DNA from: Balanoglossus misakiensis
Lineage: Eukaryota; Hemichordata
Reading direction: 5' to 3'
Assembly: GCA_040954595.2 (NCBI GenBank)
Contig: CM082576.2
Span: 17,484,001-17,548,000 of the forward strand
Length of the DNA stretch: 64,000 nt
Below are positions 22,357 through 36,750 of the stretch, one piece after another. Both the position numbers and the translations under genes were made by a program. The stretch's first letter is position 1; each line of letters begins with the position of its first letter. Under the pieces are notes generated by a model. That model ran no database searches. It was not told the DNA's origin and was given only the letters and a program-made list of their open reading frames with translations.

Positions 22357-23539
22357 AAAGACTGCTTGAATTTCTGCGATTATTAAGCCAACGGAAGCTT
22401 CACTAACACATAGGCGTACACACAGAGCATGCGGCACGATAATTTGTGTGCGTGGCTAGCTGATTGACCGACCCTATCTTACAATTTATATGGGAGAGAG
22501 CGGTTTTGTCTTGTTATATCCTGCAAAAAGTGACCATCGGTGGAGAAATAATGCATGACGTGATAATTTGTGTATGGCCGATCGACCGTCCCTGTCTTTG
22601 TACGTATGTTATGCAAAACACAGTGTTCGAAAAACGCCTGTCCGTCCGACAGTCCGAGGTTGGTTGTTTTTCCCACCACTGAGACTGGTAGAAAAAAGTG
22701 ACCAGGTTGAATATTTAGGCCTAGCGTAGAGTTGACTTGTTTGCGGTATCATATAGACGTATACGTGACCCCATCGTGACCCTGGCTGTCCGGGATAGCA
22801 CCACCAACGATATCTTTTAGACCATCTTCTGTTCCTTAGGCCCCTAATTGCAATTAATTACCGTCCCTATCGTATATTGGAGAGAAAGGGTTTGTCTTGG
22901 TATGTTATGCAAAACACTTGAATGATGAATTTATAAAAGAAAGAAATTGACGTTTATGACATCATTCAGACTAGACGTAACCGACCCCAAAAGGTCCCAA
23001 TGGTATATTAACATCATATACCAAATTGGACTTAAAAAGCCAAAAATTGAAAGCTGTTTGAATTTCTGCGACTATTAACCCAAAGGAAGCTTTAGCCTAC
23101 TAACACACACACAGCACGAGAACGAACGGTTTGTCTTGCTAAAATAGATGTTCTGCAAAATAAAATTAAACAACTTGAATGATTATGGAATTAAGGTAGT
23201 TAGAGAAAACATGAATTTAAAGAAAAAAAGAAAAAAAATGTGAAGATTATTTAGGCCTAATAGGAAAGTTTAAAAACAACAAAATGAAGACTGCTTGAAT
23301 TTCTGCGACAATAAACTCAACGTAAGCCAACACTACTCACTCCGAGCCCGACCTGGTAATTTGTATCGACCGACTATAGCTTAGGCCTATACGGGAGAGA
23401 ACGGTTTATGAACTTATGTTCTACAAAAATGATCATGAAATTAAAGAATTTGGGGAAAAAAATTAAAAAATGGACGTTTACGACGACAAAAAAGAAGCAT
23501 TTTTAATGCAAAAGTTACGAAAAAAGAAAAATTGAATTC

Positions 23540-23659
23540 AAGCCTACGGCACGTGGTATTCCCAGGCGGTCACCCATCCAAGTACTAACCACGCCCAACG
23601 CAGCTTAACTTCGGTGATCGGACGAGAACCGGTGTATTCGACGTGGTATGGCCGTAGGC
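23540..23659 (-). rRNA. 5S ribosomal RNA, copy 8
   Basis: Consensus sequence. Type A spacer with the GAGAAAAGGTTTG marker (second unit of the four-unit repeat). Unit length 1306. Confidence 0.97.
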
Positions 23660-24845
23660 AAAGACTGCTTGAATTTCTGCGATTATTAAGCCAACGGAAG
23701 CTTCACTAACACATAGGCGTACACACAGAGCACGCGGCACGATAATTTGTGTGCGTGGCTAGCTGATTGACCGACCCTATCTTACAATTTATATGGGAGA
23801 GAGCGGTTTTGTCTTGTTATATCCTGCAAAAAGTGACCATCGGTGGAGAAATAATGCATGACGTGATAATTTGTGTGTGGCCGATCGACCGTCCCTGTCT
23901 TTGTACGTATGTTATGCAAAACACAGTGTTCGAAAAACGCCTGTCCGTCCGACAGTCCGAGGCTGGTTGTTTTTCCCACCACTGAGACTGGTAGAAAAAA
24001 GTGACCAGGTTGAATATTTAGGCCTAGCGTAGAGTTGACTTGTTTGCGGTATCATATAGACGTATACGTGACCCCATCGTGACCCTGGCTGTCCGGGATA
24101 GCACCACCAACGATATCTTTTAGACCATCTTCTGTTCCTTAGGCCCCTAATTGCAATTAATTACCGTCCCTATCGTATATTGGAGAGAAAAGGTTTGTCT
24201 TGGTATGTTATGCAAAACACTTGAATGATGAATTTAAAAAAGAAAGAAATTGACGTTTATGACATCATTCAGACTAGACGTAACCGACCCCAAAAGGTCC
24301 CAATGGTATATTAACATCATACACCAAATTGGACTTAAAAAGCCAAAAATTGAAAGCTGTTTGAATTTCTGCGACTATTAACCCAAAGGAAGCTTTAGCC
24401 TACTAACACACACACAGCACGAGAACGAACGGGTTTGTCTTGCTAAAATAGATGTTCTGCAAAATAAAATTAAAAAAAATTGAATGATTATGGAATTAAG
24501 GTAGTTAGAGAAAACATGAATTTAAAGAAAAAAAAGAAAAAAAATGTGAAGATTATTTAGGCCTAATAGGAAAGTTTAAAAACAACAAAATGAAGACTGC
24601 TTGAATTTCTGCGACAATAAACTCAACGTAAGCCAACACTACTCACTCCGAGCCCGACCTGGTAATTTGTATCGACCGACTATAGCTTAGGCCTATACGG
24701 GAGAGAACGGTTTATGAACTTATGTTCTACAAAAATGATCATGAAATTAAAGAATTTGGGGAAAAAAATTAAAAAATGGACGTTTACGACGACAAAAAAG
24801 AAGCATTTTTAATGCAAAAGTTACGAAAAAAGAAAAATTGAATTC

Positions 24846-24965
24846 AAGCCTACGGCACGTGGTATTCCCAGGCGGTCACCCATCCAAGTACTAACCACGC
24901 CCAACGCAGCTTAACTTCGGTGATCGGACGAGAACCGGTGTATTCGACGTGGTATGGCCGTAGGC
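24846..24965 (-). rRNA. 5S ribosomal RNA, copy 9
   Basis: Consensus sequence. Type B spacer with CAGAGTTCG, and GAATTTATGCG just upstream of the gene (third unit of the four-unit repeat). Shares TATTAATATC with copy 27. Unit length 1307. Confidence 0.97.
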
Positions 24966-26152
24966 AAAGACTGCTTGAATTTATGCGATTATTAAGCCAA
25001 CGGAAGCTTCACTAACACATAGGCGTACACACAGAGCACGCGGCACGATAATTTGTGTGCGTGGCCAGCTGATTGACCGACCCTATCTTACAATTTGTAT
25101 GGGAGAGAGCGGTTTTGTCTTGTTATATCCTGCAAAAAGTGACCATCGGTGGAGAAATAATGCATGACGTGATAACTTGTGTGTGGCCGATCGACCGTCC
25201 CTGTCTTTGTGTACACGTATGTTATGCAAAACACAGAGTTCGAAAAACGCCTGTCCGTCCGACAGTCCGAGGCTGGTTGTTTTTCCCACCACTGAGACTG
25301 GTAGAAAAAAGTGACCAGGTTGAATATTTAGGCCTAGCGTAGAGTTGACTTGTTTGCGGTATCATATAGACGTATACGTGACCCCATCGTGACCCTGGCT
25401 GTCCGGGATAGCACCACCAACGATATCTTTTAGACCATCTTCTGTTCCTTAGGCCCCTAATTGCAATTAATTACCGTCCCTATCGTATATTGGAGAGAAA
25501 GGGTTTGTCTTGGTATGTTATGCAAAACACTTGAATGATGAATTTATAAAAGAAAGAAATTGACGTTTATGACATCATTCAGACTAGACGTAACCGACCC
25601 CAAAAGGTCCCAATGGTATATTAATATCATATACCAAATTGGACTTAAAAAGCCAAAAATTGAAAGCTGTTTGAATTTCTGCGACTATTAACCCAAAGGA
25701 AGCTTTAGCCTACTAACACACACACAGCACGAGAACGAACGGTTTGTCTTGCTAAAATAGATGTTCTGCAAAATAAAATTAAACAACTTGAATGATTATG
25801 GAATTAAGGTAGTTAGAGAAAACATGAATTTAAAGAAAAAAAGAAAAAAAATGTGAAGATTATTTAGGCCTAATAGGAAAGTTTAAAAACAACAAAATGA
25901 AGACTGCTTGAATTTCTGCGACAATAAACTCAACGTAAGCCAACACTACTCACTCCGAGCCCGACCTGGTAATTTGTATCGACCGACTATAGCTTAGGCC
26001 TATACGGGAGAGAACGGTTTATGAACTTATGTTCTACAAAAATGATCATGAAATTAAAGAATTTGGGGAAAAAAATTAAAAAATGGACGTTTACGACGAC
26101 AAAAAAGAAGCATTTTTAATGCAAAAGTTACGAAAAAAGAAAAATTGAATTC

Positions 26153-26272
26153 AAGCCTACGGCACGTGGTATTCCCAGGCGGTCACCCATCCAAGTACTA
26201 ACCACGCCCAACGCAGCTTAACTTCGGTGATCGGACGAGAACCGGTGTATTCGACGTGGTATGGCCGTAGGC
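26153..26272 (-). rRNA. 5S ribosomal RNA, copy 10
   Basis: Consensus sequence. Type A spacer with ATCTGAAGATAATTT (27152-27166), shared only with copy 28. Unit length 1301. Confidence 0.97.
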
Positions 26273-27453
26273 AAAGACTGCTTGAATTTCTGCGATTATT
26301 AAGCCAACGGAAGCTTCACTAACACATAGGCGTACACACAGAGCACGCGGCACGATAATTTGTGTGCGTGGCTAGCTGATTGACCGACCCTATCTTACAA
26401 TTTATATGGGAGAGAGCGGTTTTGTCTTGTTATATCCTGCAAAAAGTGACCATCGGTGGAGAAATAATGCATGACGTGATAATTTGTGTGTGGCCGATCG
26501 ACCGTCCCTGTCTTTGTACGTATGTTATGCAAAACACAGTGTTCGAAAAACGCCTGTCCGTCCGACAGTCCGAGGCTGGTTGTTTTTCCCACCACTGAGA
26601 CTGGTAGAAAAAAGTGACCAGGTTGAATATTTAGGCCTAGCGTAGAGTTGACTTGTTTGCGGTATCATATAGACGTATACGTGACCCCATCGTGAACCTG
26701 GCTGTCCGGGATAGCACCACCAACGATATCTTTTAGACCATCTTCTGTTCCTTAGGCCCCTAATTGCAATTAATTACCGTCCCTATCGTATATAGGAGAG
26801 AAAGGGTTTGTCTTGGTATGTTATGCAAAACACTTGAATGATGAATTTATAAAAGAAAGAAATTGACGTTTATGACATCATTCAGACTAGACGTAACCGA
26901 CCCCAAAAGGTCCCAATGGTATATTAACATCATATACCAATTGGACTTAAAAAGCCAAAAATTGAAAGCTGTTTGAATTTCTGCGACTATTAACCCAAAG
27001 GAAGCTTTAGCCTACTAACACACACACAGCACGAGAACGAACGGTTTGTCTTGCTAAAATAGATGTTCTGCAAAATAAAATTAAACAACTTGAATGATTA
27101 TGGAATTAAGGTAGTTAGAGAAAACATGAATTTAAAGAAAAAAAGAAAAAAAATCTGAAGATAATTTAGGCCTAATAGGAAAGTTTAAAAACAACAAAAA
27201 ACAACTGCTTGAATTTCTGCGACAATAAACTCAACGTAAGCCAACACTACTCACTCCGAGCCCGACCTGGTAATTTGTATCGACCGACTATAGCTTAGGC
27301 CTATACGGGAGAGAACGGTTTATGAAGTTATGTTCTACAAAAATGATCATGAAATTAAAGAATTTGGGGAAAAAAATTAAAAAATGGACGTTTACGACGA
27401 CAAAAAAGAAGCATTTTTAATGCAAAAGTTACGAAAAAAGAAAAATTGAATTC

Positions 27454-27573
27454 AAGCCTACGGCACGTGGTATTCCCAGGCGGTCACCCATCCAAGTACT
27501 AACCACGCCCAACGCAGCTTAACTTCGGTGATCGGACGAGAACCGGTGTATTCGACGTGGTATGGCCGTAGGC
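27454..27573 (-). rRNA. 5S ribosomal RNA, copy 11
   Basis: Consensus sequence, without the G61 change of copy 7 although the spacer has the same GAGGTTGG marker. Spacer nearly identical to that of copy 30. Unit length 1301. Confidence 0.97.
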
Positions 27574-28754
27574 AAAGACTGCTTGAATTTCTGCGATTAT
27601 TAAGCCAACGGAAGCTTCACTAACACATAGGCGTACACACAGAGCATGCGGCACGATAATTTGTGTGCGTGGCTAGCTGATTGACCGACCCTATCTTACA
27701 ATTTATATGGGAGAGAGCGGTTTTGTCTTGTTATATCCTGCAAAAAGTGACCATCGGTGGAGAAATAATGCATGACGTGATAATTTGTGTATGGCCGATC
27801 GACCGTCCCTGTCTTTGTACGTATGTTATGCAAAACACAGTGTTCGAAAAACGCCTGTCCGTCCGACAGTCCGAGGTTGGTTGTTTTTCCCACCACTGAG
27901 ACTGGTAGAAAAAAGTGACCAGGTTGAATATTTAGGCCTAGCGTAGAGTTGACTTGTTTGCGGTATCATATAGACGTATACGTGACCCCATCGTGACCCT
28001 GGCTGTCCGGGATAGCACCACCAACGATATCTTTTAGACCATCTTCTGTTCCTTAGGCCCCTAATTGCAATTAATTACCGTCCCTATCGTATATAGGAGA
28101 GAAAGGGTTTGTCTTGGTATGTTATGCAAAACACTTGAATGATGAATTTATAAAAGAAAGAAATTGACGTTTATGACATCATTCAGACTAGACGTAACCG
28201 ACCCCAAAAGGTCCCAATGGTATATTAACATCATATACCAAATTGGACTTAAAAAGCCAAAAATTGAAAGCTGTTTGAATTTCTGCGACTATTAACCCAA
28301 AGGAAGCTTTAGCCTACTAACACACACACAGCACGAGAACGAACGGGTTTGTCTTGCTAAAATAGATGTTCTGCAAAATAAAATTAAAAAATTGAATGAT
28401 TATGGAATTAAGGTAGTTAGAGAAAACATGAATTTAAAGAAAAAAGAAAAAAAATGTGAAGATTATTTAGGCCTAATAGGAAAGTTTAAAAACAACAAAA
28501 AACAACTGCTTGAATTTCTGCGACAATAAACTCAACGTAAGCCAACACTACTCACTCCGAGCCCGACCTGGTAATTTGTATCGACCGACTATAGCTTAGG
28601 CCTATACGGGAGAGAACGGTTTATGAACTTATGTTCTACAAAAATGATCATGAAATTAAAGAATTTGGGGAAAAAAATTAAAAAATGGACGTTTACGACG
28701 ACAAAAAAGAAGCATTTTTAATGCAAAAGTTACGAAAAAAGAAAAATTGAATTC

Positions 28755-28874
28755 AAGCCTACGGCACGTGGTATTCCCAGGCGGTCACCCATCCAAGTAC
28801 TAACCACGCCCAACGCAGCTTAACTTCGGTGATCGGACGAGAACCGGTGTATTCGACGTGGTATGGCCGTAGGC
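28755..28874 (-). rRNA. 5S ribosomal RNA, copy 12
   Basis: Consensus sequence. The upstream box is shortened by 3 bases. Spacer has GTCTTCGTATG, otherwise seen only in copy 31. Unit length 1303. Confidence 0.97.
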
Positions 28875-30057
28875 AAAGACTGCTTGAATTTCTGCGATTA
28901 AGCCAACGGAAGCTTCACTAACACATAGGCGTACACACAGAGCACGCGGCACGATAATTTGTGTGCGTGGCTAGCTGATTGACCGACCCTATCTTACAAT
29001 TTATATGGGAGAGAGCGGTTTTGTCTTGTTATATCCTGCAAAAAGTGACCATCGGTGGAGAAATAATGCATGACGTGATAATTTGTGTGTGGCCGATCGA
29101 CCGTCCCTGTCTTTGTACGTATGTTATGCAAAACACAGTGTTCGAAAAACGCCTGTCCGTCCGACAGTCCGAGGCTGGTTGTTTTTCCCACCACTGAGAC
29201 TGGTAGAAAAAAGTGACCAGGTTGAATATTTAGGCCTAGCGTAGAGTTGACTTGTTTGCGGTATCATATAGACGTATACGTGACCCCATCGTGACCCTGG
29301 CTGTCCGGGATAGCACCACCAACGATATCTTTTAGACCATCTTCTGTTCCTTAGGCCCCTAATTGCAATTAATTACCGTCCCTATCGTATATTGGAGAGA
29401 AAAGGTTTGTCTTCGTATGTTATGCAAAACACTTGAATGATGAATTTAAAAAAGAAAGAAATTGACGTTTATGACATCATTCAGACTAGACGTAACCGAC
29501 CCCAAAAGGTCCCAATGGTATATTAACATCATACACCAAATTGGACTTAAAAAGCCAAAAATTGAAAGCTGTTTGAATTTCTGCGACTATTAACCCAAAG
29601 GAAGCTTTAGCCTACTAACACACACACAGCACGAGAACGAACGGGTTTGTCTTGCTAAAATAGATGTTCTGCAAAATAAAATTAAAAAAAATTGAATGAT
29701 TATGGAATTAAGGTAGTTAGAGAAAACATGAATTTAAAGAAAAAAAAGAAAAAAAATGTGAAGATTATTTAGGCCTAATAGGAAAGTTTAAAAACAACAA
29801 AATGAAGACTGCTTGAATTTCTGCGACAATAAACTCAACGTAAGCCAACACTACTCACTCCGAGCCCGACCTGGTAATTTGTATCGACCGACTATAGCTT
29901 AGGCCTATACGGGAGAGAACGGTTTATGAACTTATGTTCTACAAAAATGATCATGAAATTAAAGAATTTGGGGAAAAAAATTAAAAAATGGACGTTTACG
30001 ACGACAAAAAAGAAGCATTTTTAATGCAAAAGTTACGAAAAAAGAAAAATTGAATTC

Positions 30058-30177
30058 AAGCCTACGTCACGTGGTATTCCCAGGCGGTCACCCATCCAAG
30101 TACTAACCACGCCCAACGCAGCTTAACTTCGGTGATCGGACGAGAACCGGTGTATTCGACGTGGTATGGCCGTAGGC
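30058..30177 (-). rRNA. 5S ribosomal RNA, copy 13 (C111A variant)
   Basis: C111 to A, which breaks the pair with G8 in helix I, so the product may be impaired. Type B spacer with CAGAGTTCG. Unit length 1307. Confidence 0.93.
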
Positions 30178-31364
30178 AAAGACTGCTTGAATTTATGCGA
30201 TTATTAAGCCAACGGAAGCTTCACTAACACATAGGCGTACACACAGAGCACGCGGCACGATAATTTGTGTGCGTGGCCAGCTGATTGACCGACCCTATCT
30301 TACAATTTGTATGGGAGAGAGCGGTTTTGTCTTGTTATATCCTGCAAAAAGTGACCATCGGTGGAGAAATAATGCATGACGTGATAACTTGTGTGTGGCC
30401 GATCGACCGTCCCTGTCTTTGTGTACACGTATGTTATGCAAAACACAGAGTTCGAAAAACGCCTGTCCGTCCGACAGTCCGAGGCTGGTTGTTTTTCCCA
30501 CCACTGAGACTGGTAGAAAAAAGTGACCAGGTTGAATATTTAGGCCTAGCGTAGAGTTGACTTGTTTGCGGTATCATATAGACGTATACGTGACCCCATC
30601 GTGACCCTGGCTGTCCGGGATAGCACCACCAACGATATCTTTTAGACCATCTTCTGTTCCTTAGGCCCCTAATTGCAATTAATTACCGTCCCTATCGTAT
30701 ATTGGAGAGAAAGGGTTTGTCTTGGTATGTTATGCAAAACACTTGAATGATGAATTTATAAAAGAAAGAAATTGACGTTTATGACATCATTCAGACTAGA
30801 CGTAACCGACCCCAAAAGGTCCCAATGGTATATTAACATCATATACCAAATTGGACTTAAAAAGCCAAAAATTGAAAGCTGTTTGAATTTCTGCGACTAT
30901 TAACCCAAAGGAAGCTTTAGCCTACTAACACAAACACAGCACGAGAACGAACGGTTTGTCTTGCTAAAATAGATGTTCTGCAAAATAAAATTAAACAACT
31001 TGAATGATTATGGAATTAAGGTAGTTAGAGAAAACATGAATTTAAAGAAAAAAAGAAAAAAAATGTGAAGATTATTTAGGCCTAATAGGAAAGTTTAAAA
31101 ACAACAAAATGAAGACTGCTTGAATTTCTGCGACAATAAACTCAACGTAAGCCAACACTACTCACTCCGAGCCCGACCTGGTAATTTGTATCGACCGACT
31201 ATAGCTTAGGCCTATACGGGAGAGAACGGTTTATGAACTTATGTTCTACAAAAATGATCATGAAATTAAAGAATTTGGGGAAAAAAATTAAAAAATGGAC
31301 GTTTACGACGACAAAAAAGAAGCATTTTTAATGCAAAAGTTACGAAAAAAGAAAAATTGAATTC

Positions 31365-31484
31365 AAGCCTACGGCACGTGGTATTCCCAGGCGGTCACCC
31401 ATCCAAGTACTAACCACGCCCAACGCAGCTTAACTTCGGTGATCGGACGAGAACCGGTGTATTCGACGTGGTATGGCCGTAGGC
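31365..31484 (-). rRNA. 5S ribosomal RNA, copy 14
   Basis: Consensus sequence. Type A spacer; last unit of the second four-unit block. Unit length 1303. Confidence 0.97.
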
Positions 31485-32667
31485 AAAGACTGCTTGAATT
31501 TCTGCGATTATTAAGCCAACGGAAGCTTCACTAACACATAGGCGTACACACAGAGCACGCGGCACGATAATTTGTGTGCGTGGCTAGCTGATTGACCGAC
31601 CCTATCTTACAATTTATATGGGAGAGAGCGGTTTTGTCTTGTTATATCCTGCAAAAAGTGACCATCGGTGGAGAAATAATGCATGACGTGATAATTTGTG
31701 TGTGGCCGATCGACCGTCCCTGTCTTTGTACGTATGTTATGCAAAACACAGTGTTCGAAAAACGCCTGTCCGTCCGACAGTCCGAGGCTGGTTGTTTTTC
31801 CCACCACTGAGACTGGTAGAAAAAAGTGACCAGGTTGAATATTTAGGCCTAGCGTAGAGTTGACTTGTTTGCGGTATCATATAGACGTATACGTGACCCC
31901 ATCGTGACCCTGGCTGTCCGGGATAGCACCACCAACGATATCTTTTAGACCATCTTCTGTTCCTTAGGCCCCTAATTGCAATTAATTACCGTCCCTATCG
32001 TATATTGGAGAGAAAGGGTTTGTCTTGGTATGTTATGCAAAACACTTGAATGATGAATTTATAAAAGAAAGAAATTGACGTTTATGACATCATTCAGACT
32101 AGACGTAACCGACCCCAAAAGGTCCCAATGGTATATTAACATCATATACCAAATTGGACTTAAAAAGCCAAAAATTGAAAGCTGTTTGAATTTCTGCGAC
32201 TATTAACCCAAAGGAAGCTTTAGCCTACTAACACACACACAGCACGAGAACGAACGGTTTGTCTTGCTAAAATAGATGTTCTGCAAAATAAAATTAAACA
32301 ACTTGAATGATTATGGAATTAAGGTAGTTAGAGAAAACATGAATTTAAAGAAAAAAAGAAAAAAAATGTGAAGATTATTTAGGCCTAATAGGAAAGTTTA
32401 AAAACAACAAAATGAAGACTGCTTGAATTTCTGCGACAATAAACTCAACGTAAGCCAACACTACTCACTCCGAGCCCGACCTGGTAATTTGTATCGACCG
32501 ACTATAGCTTAGGCCTATACGGGAGAGAACGGTTTATGAACTTATGTTCTACAAAAATGATCATGAAATTAAAGAATTTGGGGAAAAAAATTAAAAAATG
32601 GACGTTTACGACGACAAAAAAGAAGCATTTTTAATGCAAAAGTTACGAAAAAAGAAAAATTGAATTC

Positions 32668-32787
32668 AAGCCTACGGCACGTGGTATTCCCAGGCGGTCA
32701 CCCATCCAAGTACTAACCACGCCCAACGCAGCTTAACTTCGGTGATCGGACGAGAACCGGTGTATTCGACGTGGTATGGCCGTAGGC
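32668..32787 (-). rRNA. 5S ribosomal RNA, copy 15
   Basis: Consensus sequence. The spacer contains a 73-bp tandem duplication (33641-33786), which raises the unit length to 1375. Confidence 0.97.
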
Positions 32788-33640
32788 AAAGACTGCTTGA
32801 ATTTCTGCGATTATTAAGCCAACGGAAGCTTCACTAACACATAGGCGTACACACAGAGCACGCGGCACGATAATTTGTGTGCGTGACTAGCTGATTGACC
32901 GACCCTATCTTACAATTTATATGGGAGAGAGCGGTTTTGTCTTGTTATATCCTGCAAAAAGTGACCATCGGTGGAGAAATAATGCATGACGTGATAATTT
33001 GTGTGTGGCCGATCGACCGTCCCTGTCTTTGTACGTATGTTATGCAAAACACAGTGTTCGAAAAACGCCTGTCCGTCCGACAGTCCGAGGCTGGTTGTTT
33101 TTCCCACCACTGAGACTGGTAGAAAAAAGTGACCAGGTTGAATATTTAGGCCTAGCGTAGAGTTGACTTGTTTGCGGTATCATATAGACGTATACGTGAC
33201 CCCATCGTGACCCTGGCTGTCCGGGATAGCACCACCAACGATATCTTTTAGACCATCTTCTGTTCCTTAGGCCCCTAATTGCAATTAATTACCGTCCCTA
33301 TCGTATATAGGAGAGAAAGGGTTTGTCTTGGTATGTTATGCAAAACACTTGAATGATGAATTTATAAAAGAAAGAAATTGACGTTTATGACATCATTCAG
33401 ACTAGACGTAACCGACCCCAAAAGGTCCCAATGGTATATTAACATCATATACCAATTGGACTTAAAAAGCCAAAAATTGAAAGCTGTTTGAATTTCTGCG
33501 ACTATTAACCCAAAGGAAGCTTTAGCCTACTAACACACACACAGCACGAGAACGAACGGTTTGTCTTGCTAAAATAGATGTTCTGCAAAATAAAATTAAA
33601 CAACTTGAATGATTATGGAATTAAGGTAGTTAGAGAAAAC

Positions 33641-33786
33641 ATGAATTTAAAGAAAAAAAGAAAAAAAATGTGAAGATTATTTAGGCCTAATAGGAAAGTT
33701 TAAAAACAACAAAATGAATTTAAAGAAAAAAAGAAAAAAAATGTGAAGATTATTTAGGCCTAATAGGAAAGTTTAAAAACAACAAA
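33641..33786. repeat. 73-bp tandem duplication in the spacer of unit 15
   Basis: ATGAATTTAAAGAAAAAAAG through TTTAAAAACAACAAA occurs twice, starting at 33641 and 33714. Other units have it once. Confidence 0.95.
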
Positions 33787-34042
33787 ATGAAGACTGCTTG
33801 AATTTCTGCGACAATAAACTCAACGTAAGCCAACACTACTCACTCCGAGCCCGACCTGGTAATTTGTATCGACCGACTATAGCTTAGGCCTATACGGGAG
33901 AGAACGGTTTATGAACTTATGTTCTACAAAAATGATCATGAAATTAAAGAATTTGGGGGAAAAAATTAAAAAATGGACGTTTACGACGACAAAAAAGAAG
34001 CATTTTTAATGCAAAAGTTACGAAAAAAGAAAAATTGAATTC

Positions 34043-34162
34043 AAGCCTACGGCACGTGGTATTCCCAGGCGGTCACCCATCCAAGTACTAACCACGCCCA
34101 ACGCAGCTTAACTTCGGTGATCGGACGAGAACCGGTGTATTCGACGTGGTATGGCCGTAGGC
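34043..34162 (-). rRNA. 5S ribosomal RNA, copy 16
   Basis: Consensus sequence. Type B spacer head joined to a tail matching copy 17 (CCAAATTGGTCTT), with a 22-bp deletion at about 34625. Unit length 1285. Confidence 0.97.
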
Positions 34163-35327
34163 AAAGACTGCTTGAATTTCTGCGATTATTAAGCCAACGG
34201 AAGCTTCACTAACACATAGGCGTACACACAGAGCACGCGGCACGATAATTTGTGTGCGTGGCTAGCTGGTTGACCGACCCTATCTTACAATTTGTATGGG
34301 AGAGAGCGGTTTTGTCTTGTTATATCCTGCAAAAAGTGACCATCGGTGGAGAAATAATGCATGACGTGATAACTTGTGTGTGGCCGATCGACCGTCCCTG
34401 TCTTTGTGTACACGTATGTTATGCAAAACACAGTGTTCGAAAAACGCCTGTCCGTCCGACAGTCCGAGGCTGGTTGTTTTTCCCACCACTGAGACTGGTA
34501 GAAAAAAGTGACCAGGTTGAATATTTAGGCCTAGCGTAGAGTTGACTTGTTTGCGGTATCATATAGACGTATACGTGACCCCATCGTGACCCTGGCTGTC
34601 CGGGATAGCACCACCAACGATATCTAGGCCCCTAATTGCAATTAATTACCGTCCCTATCGTATATTGGAGAGAAAGGGTTTGTCTTGGTATGTTATGCAA
34701 AACACTTGAATGATGAATTTAAAAAAGAAAGAAATTGACGTTTATGACATCATTCAGACTAGACGTAACCTACCCCAAAAGGTCCCAATGGTATATTAAC
34801 ATCATACACCAAATTGGTCTTAAAAAGCCAAAAATTGAAAGCTGTTTGAATTTCTGCGACTATTAACCCAAAGGAAGCTTTAGCCTACTAACACACACAC
34901 AGCACGAGAACGAACGGGTTTGTCTTGCTAAAATAGATGTTCTGCAAAATAAAATTCAAAAAATTGAATGATTATGGAATTAAGGTAGTTAGAGAAAACA
35001 TGAATTTAAAGAAAAAAAGAAAAAAAATGTGAAGATTATTTAGGCCTAATAGGAAAGTTTAAAAACAACAAAAAACAACTGCTTGAATTTCTGCGACAAT
35101 AAACTCAACGTAAGCCAACACTACTCACTCCGAGCCCGACCTGGTAATTTGTATCGACCGACTATAGCTTAGGCCTATACGGGAGAGAACGGTTTATGAA
35201 CTTATGTTCTACAAAAATGATCATGAAATTAAAGAATTTGGGGGAAAAAATTAAAAAATGGACGTTTACGACGACAAAAAAGAAGCATTTTTAATGCAAA
35301 AGTTACGAAAAAAGAAAAATTGAATTC

Positions 35328-35447
35328 AAGCCTACGGCACGTGGTATTCCCAGGCGGTCACCCATCCAAGTACTAACCACGCCCAACGCAGCTTAACTTC
35401 GGTGATCGGACGAGAACCGGTGTATTCGACGTGGTATGGCCGTAGGC
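35328..35447 (-). rRNA. 5S ribosomal RNA, copy 17
   Basis: Consensus sequence. Type A spacer whose tail (CCAAATTGGTCTT, AAAATTCAAAAAATTG) is shared with copy 16. Unit length 1303. Confidence 0.97.
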
Positions 35448-36630
35448 AAAGACTGCTTGAATTTCTGCGATTATTAAGCCAACGGAAGCTTCACTAACAC
35501 ATAGGCGTACACACAGAGCACGCGGCACGATAATTTGTGTGCGTGGCTAGCTGATTGACCGACCCTATCTTACAATTTATATGGGAGAGAGCGGTTTTGT
35601 CTTGTTATATCCTGCAAAAAGTGACCATCGGTGGAGAAATAATGCATGACGTGATAATTTGTGTGTGGCCGATCGACCGTCCCTGTCTTTGTACGTATGT
35701 TATGCAAAACACAGTGTTCGAAAAACGCCTGTCCGTCCGACAGTCCGAGGCTGGTTGTTTTTCCCACCACTGAGACTGGTAGAAAAAAGTGACCAGGTTG
35801 AATATTTAGGCCTAGCGTAGAGTTGACTTGTTTGCGGTATCATATAGACGTATACGTGACCCCATCGTGACCCTGGCTGTCCGGGATAGCACCACCAACG
35901 ATATCTTTTAGACCATCTTCTGTTCCTTAGGCCCCTAATTGCAATTAATTACCGTCCCTATCGTATATTGGAGAGAAAGGGTTTGTCTTGGTATGTTATG
36001 CAAAACACTTGAATGATGAATTTAAAAAAGAAAGAAATTGACGTTTATGACATCATTCAGACTAGACGTAACCTACCCCAAAAGGTCCCAATGGTATATT
36101 AACATCATACACCAAATTGGTCTTAAAAAGCCAAAAATTGAAAGCTGTTTGAATTTCTGCGACTATTAACCCAAAGGAAGCTTTAGCCTACTAACACACA
36201 CACAGCACGAGAACGAACGGGTTTGTCTTGCTAAAATAGATGTTCTGCAAAATAAAATTCAAAAAATTGAATGATTATGGAATTAAGGTAGTTAGAGAAA
36301 ACATGAATTTAAAGAAAAAAAGAAAAAAAATGTGAAGATTATTTAGGCCTAATAGGAAAGTTTAAAAACAACAAAAAACAACTGCTTGAATTTCTGCGAC
36401 AATAAACTCAACGTAAGCCAACACTACTCACTCCGAGCCCGACCTGGTAATTTGTATCGACCGACTATAGCTTAGGCCTATACGGGAGAGAACGGTTTAT
36501 GAACTTATGTTCTACAAAAATGATCATGAAATTAAAGAATTTGGGGGAAAAAATTAAAAAATGGACGTTTACGACGACAAAAAAGAAGCATTTTTAATGC
36601 AAAAGTTACGAAAAAAGAAAAATTGAATTC

Positions 36631-36750
36631 AAGCCTACGGCACGTGGTATTCCCAGGCGGTCACCCATCCAAGTACTAACCACGCCCAACGCAGCTTAAC
36701 TTCGGTGATCGGACGAGAACCGGTGTATTCGACGTGGTATGGCCGTAGGC
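36631..36750 (-). rRNA. 5S ribosomal RNA, copy 18
   Basis: Consensus sequence. Its spacer breaks at about 37506 and is joined to a type B spacer without an intervening 5S gene, so the next gene lies 1989 bp on. Confidence 0.97.

Larger units (their letters stand above)
22237..32667. repeat. Higher-order repeat, blocks 1 and 2 (5S copies 7-14)
   Basis: Two successive four-unit blocks (copies 7-10 and 11-14, about 5.2 kb each) have the same order of spacer markers: GAGGTTGG; GAAAAGGTTTG; type B with CAGAGTTCG; plain type A. Confidence 0.85.
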
